Assembly (NCBI GenBank): GCA_005784505.1
Contig: VCAZ01000001.1
Location: 4,233,097 to 4,297,096, forward strand
DNA: 64,000 bases
Direction of reading: 5' to 3'
Origin: Bagarius yarrelli
Lineage: Eukaryota > Chordata > Actinopteri > Siluriformes > Sisoridae
Shown here: positions 26,356 to 40,700 of the stretch, one piece after another
Layout: every line of letters starts with the position of its first letter
Numbering within the stretch: position 1 is the first letter of the stretch
Notes under the pieces: model-generated
Databases searched by the model: none
What the model was told of the DNA's origin: nothing
The model's input: the letters and a program-made list of their open reading frames with translations, nothing else
Position numbers and translations under genes: made by a program

Positions 26356-29300
26356 TGTGTAGTCTGTGGCTTAACTGACATTGTCTCTTAATCAAAAGTA
26401 CCACTGTTAAATACCAGTACCAGCACTAACTGGAGTCTTCTTTGTCCAAGACGGGCAGAGTGATAACTCCATGTGCACAAGGGTAACACTCAGTGATGGG
26501 TGTGTGTGTGTGTGTGTGTGTGTGTTTGTGTATAATATACTGTCAACAGTCGCGCTTTTAACAGCTTAATAAAGTCAGAACCAGACTTAAAGGGCTGGAT
26601 CTCTTCAATACAAACAATATACATATTAGCATTAGAAAGCTAGCTAAACATGAGATGCCATAGACGGAAATCTGAACAGGACACGAGTGCACGTTCACTA
26701 AATAGAAATCAATTCATTCACTTTTCTGGTGTGCCAAGTAATCACTACGATGTCACTCATATTAAACACACATCTAGAGTGATATGCTTTCTTTCCAGTG
26801 GTTTGAGTGGTCCAACCAACTATCAGCTTTCTATCAATCAAAAACAGGAAGTCAGACGTGTGCAGCCCGAGCGTGGAGAAGCACATCTTCAAAGAGTGGA
26901 AACAGGAAACAAGGATAAACAGAGGAGGCAAGATCAGGTCGCAACACACCATTGCTAAACAGCTCGAACCCATCCAGCCCGGGTGTGTGAATGTGTGGTT
27001 AAACCGTTATTACGGTTTTCAGGTTTCAGACTGACGCGCTGTGACATGTGGCATCAAGTCATTTATAAAATTTGTAAGGCAGATGGTGAAACTTTTTATT
27101 ATTATTATTGATTCAGTTTGTGAGCTGTTTTTTTTTTTTAAATTTTAGGACAGTCTAAATGATGTTATCTGAATCAGTAATCAAGATGAGATCAGACTGA
27201 CATATTGGATTAGTAATAAATAGAAAATAACTCATGGATGTTGAGTATTTTGGTAATCTGGTATGTTTAGACGCTGTCTTTCCCCACTCTTATTGATCAC
27301 GTTAACATATCAGGGAGTCCTCATGTCTGTGTGTCCCTCTGGTTCTCCTTTTAGTTGTCCTAGTTTGTCTTGTCCAAGCTTGCACCCTAAATTAAAGTAC
27401 ACAATCAGTCTATACTCTATTATTACGATTTTACTTAACTGTGTTTCTTCTTTTTTTATATTTTAGTCTCTCTCTCTCTCTCTCTCTCTCTGTGTCTATA
27501 TTTCTCTGTCTCTCTCTCTCTCTGTCTATATTTCTCTCTCTCTGTCTATATTGCTCTCTCTCTTTCGGTCTATACTTCTCTCTCTTTCTCTCTGTCTATA
27601 CTCTCTCTCTGTCTATATTTCTCTCTCTCTCTCTCTCTGTCTGTCTACATTTCTATCTCTCTCTGTCTATATTGCTCTCTATCTCTCCCTGTCTATACTT
27701 CTCTCTCTTTCTCTCTCTCTCTGTCTGTCTATACACTCTCTCTCTCCGCTTCTTTCTTTCTTTATATTTCTCCCTCTCTCTCTTTGTCTATATTTCTCCC
27801 TCTCTCTCTTTGTCTATATTTCTCCCTCTCTCTCTTTGTCTATATTTCTCCCTCTCTCTCTTTGTCTATATTTCTCCCTCTCTCTGTGTATATTTCTTTC
27901 TTTATTCCTCTGTCTTACTGTCTCTTTCTCTGTCTCTCTCTCTCTGTCTCTCTCTCTCTTGGGTCTCTCTCTCTGGGTCTCTCTCTCTGGGTCTCTCTCT
28001 CTGGGTCTCTCTCTCTGGGTCTGTCTCTCTCTGGGTCGGTCTCTCTCTGGGTCTCTCTGATTTTATAATCTCTTTGTGTAAAGCTGCTTGGTGACAATAA
28101 CCATTGTAAAAAGCGCTAAACAAATAAAACTGAATTGAATTGAATTTCTGAGCTGGATTTAGGTTCCTCCAATAAACGAATTCACTGTGGCACCATTTAA
28201 TTTTTATTTTACTTTATTTCTACCGCCTCCTCCCAAAAAGCATTCTGGCTCATTAACTCAATGTGTTAGTGCTGCCTAGCAGATCCTTCGACCGCATTTA
28301 CACTGCAGATTTTCATGCCTGATTCGGATTCTGTGACTATATCCAAGATGTCCGACGACATGCTTACATCTTCTTTTAATTCTGACCCGTACCCAATATC
28401 GTCTCCAGTTACTGACATAACCATGGAGATCCCCTGAGATCGGGAACGAGACAGAATTTCCCCACTTTCATGTTTCCTTCAAAGATAGATGGCTCACGCC
28501 AGTGCAAATGACTGGCAAATTGTCGCTGATATGCAAATTGTAATATGCAAATTATGCATAAGCGGCAACATACTCCACGAGAGTATAAAAGCTGTGGCGG
28601 CGACAATAAAATGGAATCTGAATCCGAAGACAGTCCTCATTTTTTGTGTGCTGTGTCTAGCAAATGCGAGCAAAAGTGCAAGTTTTAAGCGAGAGTAATT
28701 TTACTGCTGCTGATGCCAGAAACAGGGCTAAGCCAGCGCCCGCAAAACCACCTAGATGCCCCAGGGCGGCAATCTCCTCGCCCTTCTAGGAAACCAACTG
28801 ACTGATTTAGCGTGAAAAGCCAGGGATGCCTCTCTGTAACTCCCGGAAGTGATCCAACAGCTGCTTAAAGTAGCAAAACCCGCCTGCCGCTGCAGCTCTG
28901 CAGGAGCTTCACTTAAAACACCTGCAGGAAGGCCATGGTATGCATAGCAGAGATGCTTTCCTGATGAGGAGCGAACACCTTCACCACCAGCTGTGCAGTC
29001 AGTCAGTCTGCACAGCTTGGAGGGTAGGCTGATGTTGGACTGAGGGTCTTCACTGCTGCGGGGAAAAGGTAAACTTCTTCAAGAGGGGCAGACTGCGTGT
29101 ACCCACAGCCTCTCCGCTCCATCCGCATGGATCCTCAGTACTCAGGAAAAAAAAGATTCAGATTTTATTGCCGCCGCACGGGCTTTTATACTCTCGTGGA
29201 TTATTGCCCTCGCTCATGCCTAATTTGCATATCAACATTTGCATAGAAGAGTCAATGTGCCAGTTCGACAATAATCTTCAAAGGAAATGTGAGTATGGGG

Positions 29301-31589
29301 AAATTCCCAAAGTGGATGTTCTGCAAAGTTAAGTGAAGCTTGAAAAGGAACTTTAGACACAATATACATAACTCGAGGTAGACGTACTGATTGGAAAAAG
29401 TACAATTTTGTATAATCAATAAACAAAGACAAAATCTTTATTCACTGTTTATTATATACACACATATAGGTCGCTTTGGCGTACACTTGAGTTGACATGC
29501 GCCGCAGTCGCAATTTTTATTGTACGGCTTGCGTTGACAGATAATCAGATCTGTCTGCTTACATAGAAGACGCCAATGCATGTATCGGATTCATTAACAC
29601 ATATGATTGAGGCCTGAAACCAACCTGAAAATAGCGGAATCTTTGTGCTTTTTCCTGCTTACATGATTGTGGGTTCCAGATTGGAGAAAAAAAATCAGAA
29701 TAGGGTCACTTGTGCAAATGCAGACATAAACTGATGTCACGGTTCCAGGTAATGCGACAGCCACCAACTTTTTTTGTGTGAACTGAGATTTACTTGAGGA
29801 CCTTCAGGCGGACCTTTAAAAGTGTAAAAATCAGGTAGATTTCAACAATCCAAAGTTGAAAGATGTCAAAATGTGGCTTTTAAAATCCGCGAGGTTACTT
29901 TGGTACCAGATGCATCAAATGTTTAGCCAACAGCTTGTGGGTGTGGCATCTGAGGCTGAGACGACTCAGACAGCATCTGAGGCTGAGACGACTCAGACAG
30001 CATCTGAGGCTGAGACGACTCAGACAGCATCTGAGGCTGAGACGACTCAGACAGCATCTGAGGCTGAGACGACAGCGACAGCATCTGAGGCTGAGACGAC
30101 TCAGACAGCATCTGAGGCTGAGACGACAGCGACGTGTGTTTAAATTCTGTAAATGACCTTAGTGTCAGATGATAGGACATAAATGCTAATACGGATAAAC
30201 AAATGCTAAACTTCTTCTTTACAGTGTGACAGCAGCTTAATGTATAAACGCCACAGGAAAACAGGGTGTGTTTAAGTGTGGTTAAAATAAGTACTTTTGA
30301 TGCAATTTGCCTTTGTCTTTTTCATTTTTGGGTGTAACCAGCCTTACATACTGGGTGGGGACATGTTTTTAAACCAGGAAACAGATTTGACTTCAGGAAA
30401 GTGGATAGTTTAGAACTATATGGTAGAACATGCAACAGTTTTGCAGTGTAAATCGTTTCCCCATCTAACCATTTAGTAGGGTGATGATTAGAGATTTGAC
30501 ATAAGAAGTCAGAGGAACAATTCTTAAGCATCGTCATACCTTCACATTTCTCCAGGATCTGCACCGTGTCACCGATTTCCAGGGGCAAGCCGCACTTTAC
30601 CGTCCCCCGAAAACTGGCCAGAGCTGCAATACAAAAAGAGACACAGACAGGAGGGGTAAACAAACAGCTCATAAATCAGTCCACGAACCTCCGAAGAAAA
30701 GTAGGTTCCTGTAAACTCTGTAACCCAGCTGCAGTGATGCAAAGCAAGTTTCATGTGATACAGGAACTCTGTGGGCAGAGTCTTTAAGTCTGCAGTGTTT
30801 TCCCTGTCATCCAATAGGCCAAGCAGCCTACAGTGAAATTTATGCACAGGATTACATACATACATACATACAGTCAAGCCGGAAATTATTCATACCCCTG
30901 GCAAATTCTGACTTAAAGTTACTTTTATTCAACCAGCAAGTTTTGGGGGTTTTTTTTACCGTAAATGACACAGGCTTCCCCCAAAAGATAATAGGACGAT
31001 GTACAAGAGGCATCATTGTGGAAAAAAAATATTTCTCAGCTTTAATTAACATTTGAACAAAAAGTGGCATGTCCAAAATTATCTATCTATCTATCTATCT
31101 ATCCATCTATCCATCTATCCATATATATATATACACACACACACAAAAAATAGTATCTAAAGTATAAAGGGGGTAATATTACTATAATTACAGATGAAAA
31201 TATTTAACTGCGGAATTTAACTGTAAAATAGGTTCTACGTGGCTATTTAAAGCAGCTGCGTGCTAAATATATCATCGGGGAGGTGATATCTTGACAACAG
31301 CTTAGTTCCTTCCTGCGGGTCCGCATCCCAGCTGTTGTCCGGTTGCTAAGTGGGCTGGCACGCATCCAACCATGATGACACTTTAACAGTAGCCACACAA
31401 CATGGTCTCTTTTTATTTTCCCAAGGGAAGTTAGACATTGCTCTGATGAGGAAGTATAAAGTCTGGGAAATATAAAAATTATGGAGGAAGCAAAACACAA
31501 ACGCACACCTCTCTGCTGTAAATGACCCACATATACAGGACCTGTGGGTCTATGGGACGAAGTGTTAACCTGCTGTGCGACACCAATGG

Positions 31590-31658
<69 letters not shown>

Positions 31659-31722
31659 AAAGCTGATAGAATGTGACACAATAACCTGGAACACTGACCT
31701 GATACTCAACAGTACAGCAGGG

Positions 31723-31756
<34 letters not shown>

Positions 31757-34700
31757 ACAAGAGAGAGAGAGAGTCCAGATTTGTCAGTCTCATACAATTG
31801 GTCTTTTCGAACCTACTGAAGAGGAAATTATTGGAGATATTGGAGCTGATAATGTTCTAAAGGTTGTTGCTTTCATTCTTTTCACTTGTTTTCCTTTTAC
31901 TGATGTGATTAAATTTATAGTTCTGATTAATCAAACATCTTAAAATACAATTAGTTGTTGAAAGTTGTTGAAAGACAATATAAAGGAGGACAGAGAGACA
32001 GAGGAAGAGAGACAGAGGGAGCGAGAAGGAGAAAGATTTCTCTTGTACTTCTCTCACTACAGTAAATTACAGCAGGCCTAAATGAACTTAAAAAAACATT
32101 ATGATGAAAGACACGTCTCATGTCTTTCTTCTCTTTATTACTATACGTCTTTTACAGGCACACAATCTGCCCCATCCCATCCCATCCCACCCACAAACTC
32201 CCTGGCACGAACAGGTACCAGTCAAAAATGTGAAATCAATCCAGGAATGATTACTCCACCCTAGTTGGCCAAGTGCATCGCTGTAGCATGCAGCTAATGC
32301 TATGTTTACGCAGGCAACAAGAACCCCTTTGACTTTAATAATTTAATTAAAGTCCCCCCCCAGAGATTTTAAGTATATATTTCAATAATTTAATAGCACA
32401 TTTCGATGCTAACTTTAAAAACATTTATTATTTATCCTTTTTTAAAGTTTTATTCAGTTGTTTTTATCGTTTTTACACATTTAAACATCTAAAATTTCAA
32501 GTTAGTACAATGCAAATGTGCTTTTCTGATATCCGCCGTCACATGACACAAAAACAAATAATTAATATTTTCGGTCGTAAGTTTTATTTTAATATTACGT
32601 AACCTATTATTTGTTTAACTTTTTTTATAATTATAATTTAAATTATCTGCTTGTCATTAACTCATGAACCCCCTGTGAATCCCAGTTTGGGGAAACCCTG
32701 AGGCATACCATCATGTGGTGGCTCATAATTAAGGTATTGGACTACCAACCCGAAGATTGTGGGTTCAATTCCCAGCTCCGTTTAAATCTTTACATTTTTT
32801 TAAGTATAAGTTTGAAAATGAAATTCGCCACCTGCTGCTGATCTGTGATGTAATGAGACGAAATGCGTGATGAAAAAAACTACCTCTAACAAACACCCCT
32901 ACCACCACCCCTATAGTGACGTTGGTAAACAGCACTGTTACAAAACTCCTCACGGTCGAAATCCTAAATTGTGGGGAAGAGGTGGCTCATGGTTAAGGTG
33001 TTGGACTACCAACCCGAAGATTGTGGGTTTGATTCCCAGCTCCACCAAGCCACGACTGCTGGGCCCCTGAGCAAGGCCCTTAACCCCCAATTGCTCAGTC
33101 GTATAAAAAAAATAAGATAAATGTAAGTCGCTCTGGATAAGGGCGCCTGCCAAAGACAATAGAGTTTAGTGTAGGGTTATAGAAATCCTTTAGAATTTTA
33201 GTAATAATGGCCGCCACCGTGGTGTAGTGGGTCAAGGTATCAACATGCGCAGTTGTGCTTCAGCGAACCGGGCGCATGTGAGAGAAACTCTGAGGGATAA
33301 GGATTTTTTTAAATTTTTTATTTAACATTTTTTCTTGTTATTTAGGTAGTATTTATTTTTCTACCTGTGAAAAGATATTAATTAGGAAAAAAGTTTATTA
33401 TAATAATAATAATTTTGTCAACACAACAAAATTTTGATTTCTGTTGTTTTAAAGTTTATGTATAACAGAAAGGCCTTTTTGTTGATTTTCCGAAATACTT
33501 CTATAAATAAATATATCGTAAAACATATCGTTAGACTAAAATAAAATTACTCATAACGTGAAGTAGAAATTTGGTCATATCGCCCACCCTTAGATGGCCC
33601 TGATTCAGAAGTTCTTTAACAATTATTAAGCAGTAAACAGCGTTCGACGTGGGATGTGACCAACTCCTCCTCATGCAAAGTAAAAAGTGCATCTCATGTA
33701 CTGCCATCAGCAATCTGGGGAATTTGCATGTCAGCCCACAGCCATCTAAATCCTATAAACCTCAACCACACTGAGCAGCATTCATGCAACATGAGCTTTA
33801 AGATGTACGGCTTTGAATGAACTGCCAGGAACACAAACCAGTGATTCATCTGCGCTTTTAAACAGGAGCTGGAGCCTCTCTGGCATTTAGCTTGGCACGG
33901 CTATGCCGATTGTGCCATCTCTGGAGAGAGAGCGACACAGACATGGACATGGTGTTATAAAAGCCCCTTTCACTGATGCACTTTAATGAGCTTATTTGCT
34001 TATTACTGTTTAGAAAGTCACTAAAAGTTTCAATATTGCTAAGAAGTAAAGCCAAACAGGAAGAGAAGAGAGAAATTTTACTGTGCATAAATTGGATAAG
34101 ACCAAGCGATGTTACATAACTGCAATCTGCAGACATTTTGCATCCAACTGAGTGTATCAGTGTACGTAGACAAGAAAGCATTGTCTGTCTGAATGAACAC
34201 ACAATCAATGTAATAAGTACTGACTACCATATAAAGTCATCTGAAGACAGGTCAATGTTAACCGTAAAATAAAAGAAAAAAAAATTAAACATATATCTAT
34301 TTTTAAAATCATCAATTCCTTAACTCAGAGTCAGGCTTTCCACGAGCCAGTAGATTATAGTATTATATTATAGTCAAGTTCAAGTTCCTAGGAATCCACA
34401 TCTCTGAGGATCTCACCTGGTCTCTGAACTCTTCTTTCCTGGTCAAAAAGGCACAACAGCGCCTAAATTTCCGGAGGAGACTTAAAAAGTCACATCTCAG
34501 CAACAGGATACTGAAGAACTTTTACTGCAGTACCATCCAGAGCATCCTCACAAACTGCATCTCAGTATGGTACAGCAGCTGCACTGCTTCAGACCGCAAA
34601 GCCCTTCAGAGGGTGGTGAAAACCGCCCAACGAATCATCGGCACTCAGCTACCCACCCTGGACAACATACACAAAAAACGCTGTCTGCAAAGGGCGAGAG

Positions 34701-37700
34701 GCATAATCAAAGACCCCTCTCACCCCAACCGCGGACTGTTCACTCTTCTCCCATCAGGCAGACGCTACCGATGCCTCAGAGCTGCACAAACAGACTGAAA
34801 AACAGCTTCTTTCCTGTGGCTGTTTCTGCACTGAACAGCTGATATACAGTATTAATTACTACTGCACTGCCACTTCTATACTTTGCACTACCTTATCATT
34901 ATGCATCTTTGCACAATCTATAACTATCTATTGTCACACCTCTATATTCTATCTATATACCTTCTGTACATTATTTACCCCCGCCTCTGTAATTATCACC
35001 TCATACCCTTATTTATTACATTGCTATTTACTGTAAATAAGCCACTTATGCACTTCTGGTTAGATGCTAACTGCATTTCATTGGCTCTGTACATGTACCT
35101 TGCACAATGACAATAAAGTTAAATCCAATCTAATCTAATCTAGTCAGCTACCAGGATATGCGGCCATATTGGCTATACCTGTGAGATCCGTTCAGTTCCG
35201 TGCCATTGTTTATGTTTATTGCCACCAACATGGCCGACTTCTGGATCGATGACGTACATGCGTAAATTTGTTGACTAAGCCGAAAGAACCTGTGAAAGCA
35301 GAAACCTCTTTTGGAAACCATGTCCACCAAGCAGGTAAAATAGCTGGTGTTTTATTATGTTCTACCAATAAAAAATTTTTTATTTATTCATTCATCTTCT
35401 ATACCCACTGATTCCCTAATTCTGGGTCACGGGGATCTGCTGGAGTCTATCCCAGCCGTCTCTGAAAGGGTGAAAGGCTGGAGGGGGACACCCTGGACAG
35501 GTCGCCAGTCCATCACAGGGCCACACACACTTACTCCTATAGGCAATTTAGAATCACAAATCAACCTAACATACATGTTTTTGGACTGTGGGAGGAAACC
35601 GGAGAACCCGGAGTAAACCAACGCAACGCAAGCACGGGAAGAACATGCAAACTCCACACAGAAAGGCCCCTCTCTGGGAATCAAACCTGGGACCTTCTTG
35701 CTGTGAGGCAACAGTGCTAACCACTAAACCACTGTGCTGCCCCAGTTATATTTATTGTCCGGGTTCTTCTACCACTGAAATAATTTTAGAGACATAGTTG
35801 AAAAACTTAGTGTTGCTTTAAATCAATGTTTTTGGTTTACAAACTGTAACACAATAGAAGGAGAATTCGGAAGAGTAAAAGTAGAACAGTACAAAGGAGT
35901 TTGTGCAGACGGTTGTGTCAAGGACACAATCCATCAAAAGAACAATGGGTAAAAGCAAACAGCAGTCATTAAGGATTTGGGAAATATTGTACAATAAACA
36001 CACAAACCCCAGTGATTAATTGTCGATTCAACCAAATCTGTTCCTTTTCTATGTATGCCACATCCTTAATGTAACGAACTTTTTATTATCCAAATATACT
36101 ACCACTCGAAGGCTGTGGGTTTGAATACTTAATAATTCAAACATTACCAGTGAAGGTATTTCAATAATGACCTGGGTTTTGTGTCTGTATACCAGTGAAA
36201 GAGGCGAAATCTCTCCACTTATACATCCGTGCAGAAGGTACAGCCTCTCGTCCTCTATATCCCAGTGAAAAAGGTCTCTCCTAAAGTGGACCTTTCTTGC
36301 TATACACAACAGTGAGGGAGGTGCGGCCTCAGAGCCTATACGTTAATGCAGGACACAGTCTTTCTTCCTCCCTTAGGTAGGACATGGTTCCTCTGTCTAT
36401 ATACCAGTGGCAATTTGGTGGTGCTGGAAATCGAACCCCGATTTTCCAATACTAGGCTACCACTTCCCACATTACCAGTGTATATTACCAGTGAAAGCCT
36501 CTTTTGCTGATTTTTTTTTTAGTCTTTTATAACTCAATTAAAAAGCTACTTTGGGCTGGCGCCGAGGTGTAGTGGGTTAAGGCGCCAGCTTCCACATGCG
36601 ACCCGGGTTCGACTCCGGCCCTTTCCGGTCCCAACCCCTCTCTTACCCCATTTTATCTCTCTCTGTCCTATCAATAAAGGCAAAGAATGCCTGAAAAATC
36701 TCTTTTTAAAAAATTTTGTTCTACAGTATTAGTAGTTAAATTCCATTTGCTACCTTTATAATCTAATTGATTGGGTATCTGGCCAACCAAACCTCAGACT
36801 GGGTATGTGTACAAGGTTGTAGGTATCTTCATTCAGCATGATCGAGCCACTAAACTTTTTCATTCTATAGCACTGTTAAGTTATTCAGAATTCAAATAAG
36901 CAGCATGTCGCAAGAACAAACTTCTCAGAGTGCAAATAAATTCTTCTTTCTTTCGATATTTGTTTTTAGAGAGACTGCTTCCTTTTTCCTAAAACTTTTC
37001 AAAGTTTCAAATCCTCATTGTCTACGCCATGCCTACGATGTCACGGAAGCAGAAAGAATCTGGGAAGCCCTTAATGATACTTTCCTTTTCGATTAGAGAG
37101 CTTAGCAGACTGCTGACCTAACCGACAGGAGGAAAGACTTTACACCAATAAATCGACAGAGTAGGAATAAGAGGTGGAAAGGGGGTGGGAAGTAGAGATG
37201 TAGGCTATTGAAAAAGAAAAGAGAGAAAAAAAACAGATGCGAGAGATAAAAGCTCGTGGGTTTATTTCCTCTTGAAGCAGAGAAGACATACCACTAAAAA
37301 GCACCAAGCTAAAGTGGCTTACACACTGTTATGTTCCAGACACGAAAGGAAAACACATACACACATAAAGCTCCAGAAACACAATTCCAACAGGGTTTTC
37401 CATTCGTCCTTAGGACCGTTACTCCTTTTTTTTCCACACTTACTAAAAAACAACCAGGTTGTAAATATTTTAGGACCACTACATGTCCCACAGTTACCCT
37501 CAGGGGTTCTGTTTAATGAAATAAAGATCCTAGCCATTATATGACCCCAACATATCCACAACATATATAACAAACGTTATTAACCCGTATGTGATGTAAT
37601 TATCACCTAACTTAAGCTTGAGAAGCAGAATATTTTGTGTATAGTGAACTATTTTCTCGAATTGTTTTTCGTTTCTAGTCTAGATAAATGGACAAACCAG

Positions 37701-40700
37701 GATTTAATGCTGATAACCAATAACCAATCAAATCCCAATGATAGTCAACAAGTAATTTTTTATTTTTAGTAGCTGCTTTATACTAGGTTAGGGTCTGGGT
37801 TGTACCAAGTCTATCTCAATCAAATATTACTGATGATTGCCCAGGATCTACACAACAATTTAAAGAATAACATAAAAATTAAATAAAATTCCTGTTATTT
37901 CCCTCTGAATTCCTAATTAACAACAAAATTATCCAAAGTATATTTAGCTATATCTATATTTTTAGTTATTAAAAAAAACTCATAGTAGGTTTTATCCGTT
38001 TATATTTATTTCTTATGTTGTAAAATGGGCCTTGTGGATTGGCAAGGGTCTCACGATACGGTACATATCCCGATACATTGGTCACGATACAATACAACAA
38101 GACATATTACAATATATTTCAAAAATTAGTTAAACAAATAGCTAAAAATAAAACAAATGCAGAGTCGGAGACACCCTTATTTTTTCTGCCTTATTTTTTA
38201 AGTAAATATTAACATGAATGTAAAGCAATTAAAAACATAAATTCAGTATTGATACTAGAGGTTAGAGTATCGATACACTATCGCGGAAAAATATGTTGTG
38301 ATATTATCGATATTTTTTACACAGCCCTATTGTGGAACATCTGCAAAACAACTTTCACCATATTAACGATGAAATGTGTTTAAAAATCGACATATGTAAA
38401 TACGTCCCTATGTTATTATAACATCTCAGCATCTCAGAACAAAGACATGAACATAAAATTGATTTGCCAAGCATGAGGCATCACAGTTAAAGCTAATGTT
38501 TATCTTTTGTCCAGTACCGAACCATAACCATAAAAGCCATGTGGTCCAGGATTCGTTGTTCGGCTGCTACTGTTATACCATCCTTTATAAAAACAGGACC
38601 TTCTTATTACCACCAAATAATTAGTGCCTACTCTCAGCTGGAATGATCTCCATTCTTATCCAGACTTTCAGATTTTTTTTTTTTTCTTTCAATTGTCAGT
38701 TTTACAGTACTAAAGAAAAATAGATGGTGAAGTGAGGAAGCAGCTGCTGCAATGTGGAGACAAAAGGTTCAACAACAGCAGCAGACCTAACGTTTACCCA
38801 TCCCGTGGGGCCACAGTCAGCACACTGCTGCCTAATCTGATTATAAGCACTGCCCCCAAGCCGAAAATGAGCAAAAAAAACAAGATAACACAGCATCTGG
38901 CTTTACGCAGTCAAACCTCTGTCCAGTAACAGGTTCGACAATTGCCTATTGTCTAAAAGCTGTCAAAGGACACCTTTGCTCTGTAGCTAATTATACAGAT
39001 ACTGGAAAATTATCCATTACACTACAACATCAGTCTGCACATCATTCGAGGTAATGAGGTTATGTGCTGTCCAGTAAAACAAATCTCATATTGTGGCACG
39101 GCTGAGAGACCAAAACTGGTTCAAAGCAAAGAGTCACAAGGGATTGGATTATATAGCCTCAATTGAGTCCATCCAATCACAGCTGTGTGTGTGTTTTCTC
39201 TCTCCAAGCACACACACACACACACACACCGCCCAGAGCTACTGGCAAGCACCATCCCACTGGTGATGACAAAATATATATCAAAGCAATCATCATTACC
39301 AACATTATCTAAATCATCATTTATCATTACTGACATCTAGATAATCAGCCTAGAGCCGGAGGGCTTAAAAATGAGCCAACAACCAGTAGGACTAAAAAAA
39401 GAATAAAAGGTCATTTAAAATCATGTTTACATGATGGACAATTTGTCTATTAAAAATGAAAGCCATTAAGTCAACAATAAGGACACGGACAGTTATTTGC
39501 ATTACAACAATTATCAGACAAGCACATCCTGAACATGAACTATGGGGCAAAGGAGTAGCATAGGGCAAGCTGGAAAAAGCAATCAGACAGATTTAGAGAG
39601 AGTCTGTCTGTCCGTCTCTCTCTCTCTCTCTCCGTCCGTCTGGGTCACTCCATCCAGCTCTCCATCCCTCTCGGCGCACTCTTTATACCTTCCATCGCAC
39701 TCCCCGTCCCTCGCATCGCACTCCCCGTCCCTCGCATCGCACTCCCCGTCCCTCGCATCGCACTCCCCGTCCCTCGCATCGCACTCCCCGTCCCTCGCAT
39801 CGCACTCCCCGTCCCTCGCATCGCACTCCCCGTGCCCCGCTTTAGAAAGCCCAGCTAGTAATCCACAGTCCTTCCTCTCCTCAGCACAAGCTGAGGATTG
39901 CACATGATCCACTTTATTGACCTCCAGAAGTGAGCAATTTGCAATTATTGCTCTACATACATGTCTCCCTCCTGCTGTGCTGTTGTAAACAGTGATGAGA
40001 GGCAGCCGAGCAAATAACAGCAGAGAATATTATGAAATATTTCATACATACAACTTAATTAGATAAATATAAAAAAAATAAAAAAATAATAGTGCTGATG
40101 CGATGTCTGTAACAGGTAAACAGCTGAATCATGTGACCGGGTCAGTTATCCATATGCTGGTGGACAGACAGAAGGACCGGCAGTGTTCAGCATGTGTTTT
40201 GGCTGATCGCATGGTTAGTGAGGATGTAGTCCCTTCAGCTGCTCCTGGTATGAATTAAAAGATAAGTATGGCATGCCTAAGCCTTGTTATATGCAAAATT
40301 TAAGAAGATATTCAGATTAAATATAGATTATAAGCGATTTTCGAAAAATAATTTACTTCGAGAGTAAGCTCAGAGTAACTAGGGGCACACAGATACAAAG
40401 GCTACGAGGGTCTGGCTCGGCAGCGTGCCAGCCGTAAAATGCCCCGAATGAGCCATCCTGAATGAGAATCAGACCGTGTACTGCACAGAGGGTGAGACAC
40501 AGTGAGAGCCTGAAACACGTCAATAATTCCTGTTATTGTAATTTGATGCTACTTTGCTTCTGGACAAACAACTAGCATTTGTCATTAAACAGTCAGGGAC
40601 TGGAGCACAAATGGGCCAGTGATGTCTTACTGTTTTCTTGGCTTAGAGATGCTAATAACCCACAGTGAAGCCATAAACTCGTCTGCACCATCAATAAAAA

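Larger units (their letters stand above)
20563..30539 (-). other. dock4 introns 2-6: unannotated stretches
   Basis: Besides the exons and repeats listed, 20700-21290, 21460-22050, 23040-23440, 23640-24050, 24810-25090, 25270-25800, 26000-26300, 26530-27460 and 30140-30530 show nothing I recognise. At 20909-20960 GGGTGTGACGAGACACTTAT begins what may be an old hAT-type repeat. Confidence 0.55.

Noticed and set aside
26650..26973. Overlapping frames of about 100 residues on both strands
   Set aside because: No recognisable family and no splice context; chance open frame in intron 2.
27441..28094. 217-residue Ser/Leu-rich plus-strand frame that looks membrane-like
   Set aside because: Translation of a CT-rich minisatellite; hydrophobicity is an artefact.
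28528..28625. Octamer plus TATA resembling a histone H2B or snRNA promoter
   Set aside because: The module is repeated in inverted form in the other arm of a transposable element and no histone or snRNA follows.
39542..39907. 121-residue frame with SHSPSLA repeats
   Set aside because: Driven by the 21-bp minisatellite; no splice or promoter support.
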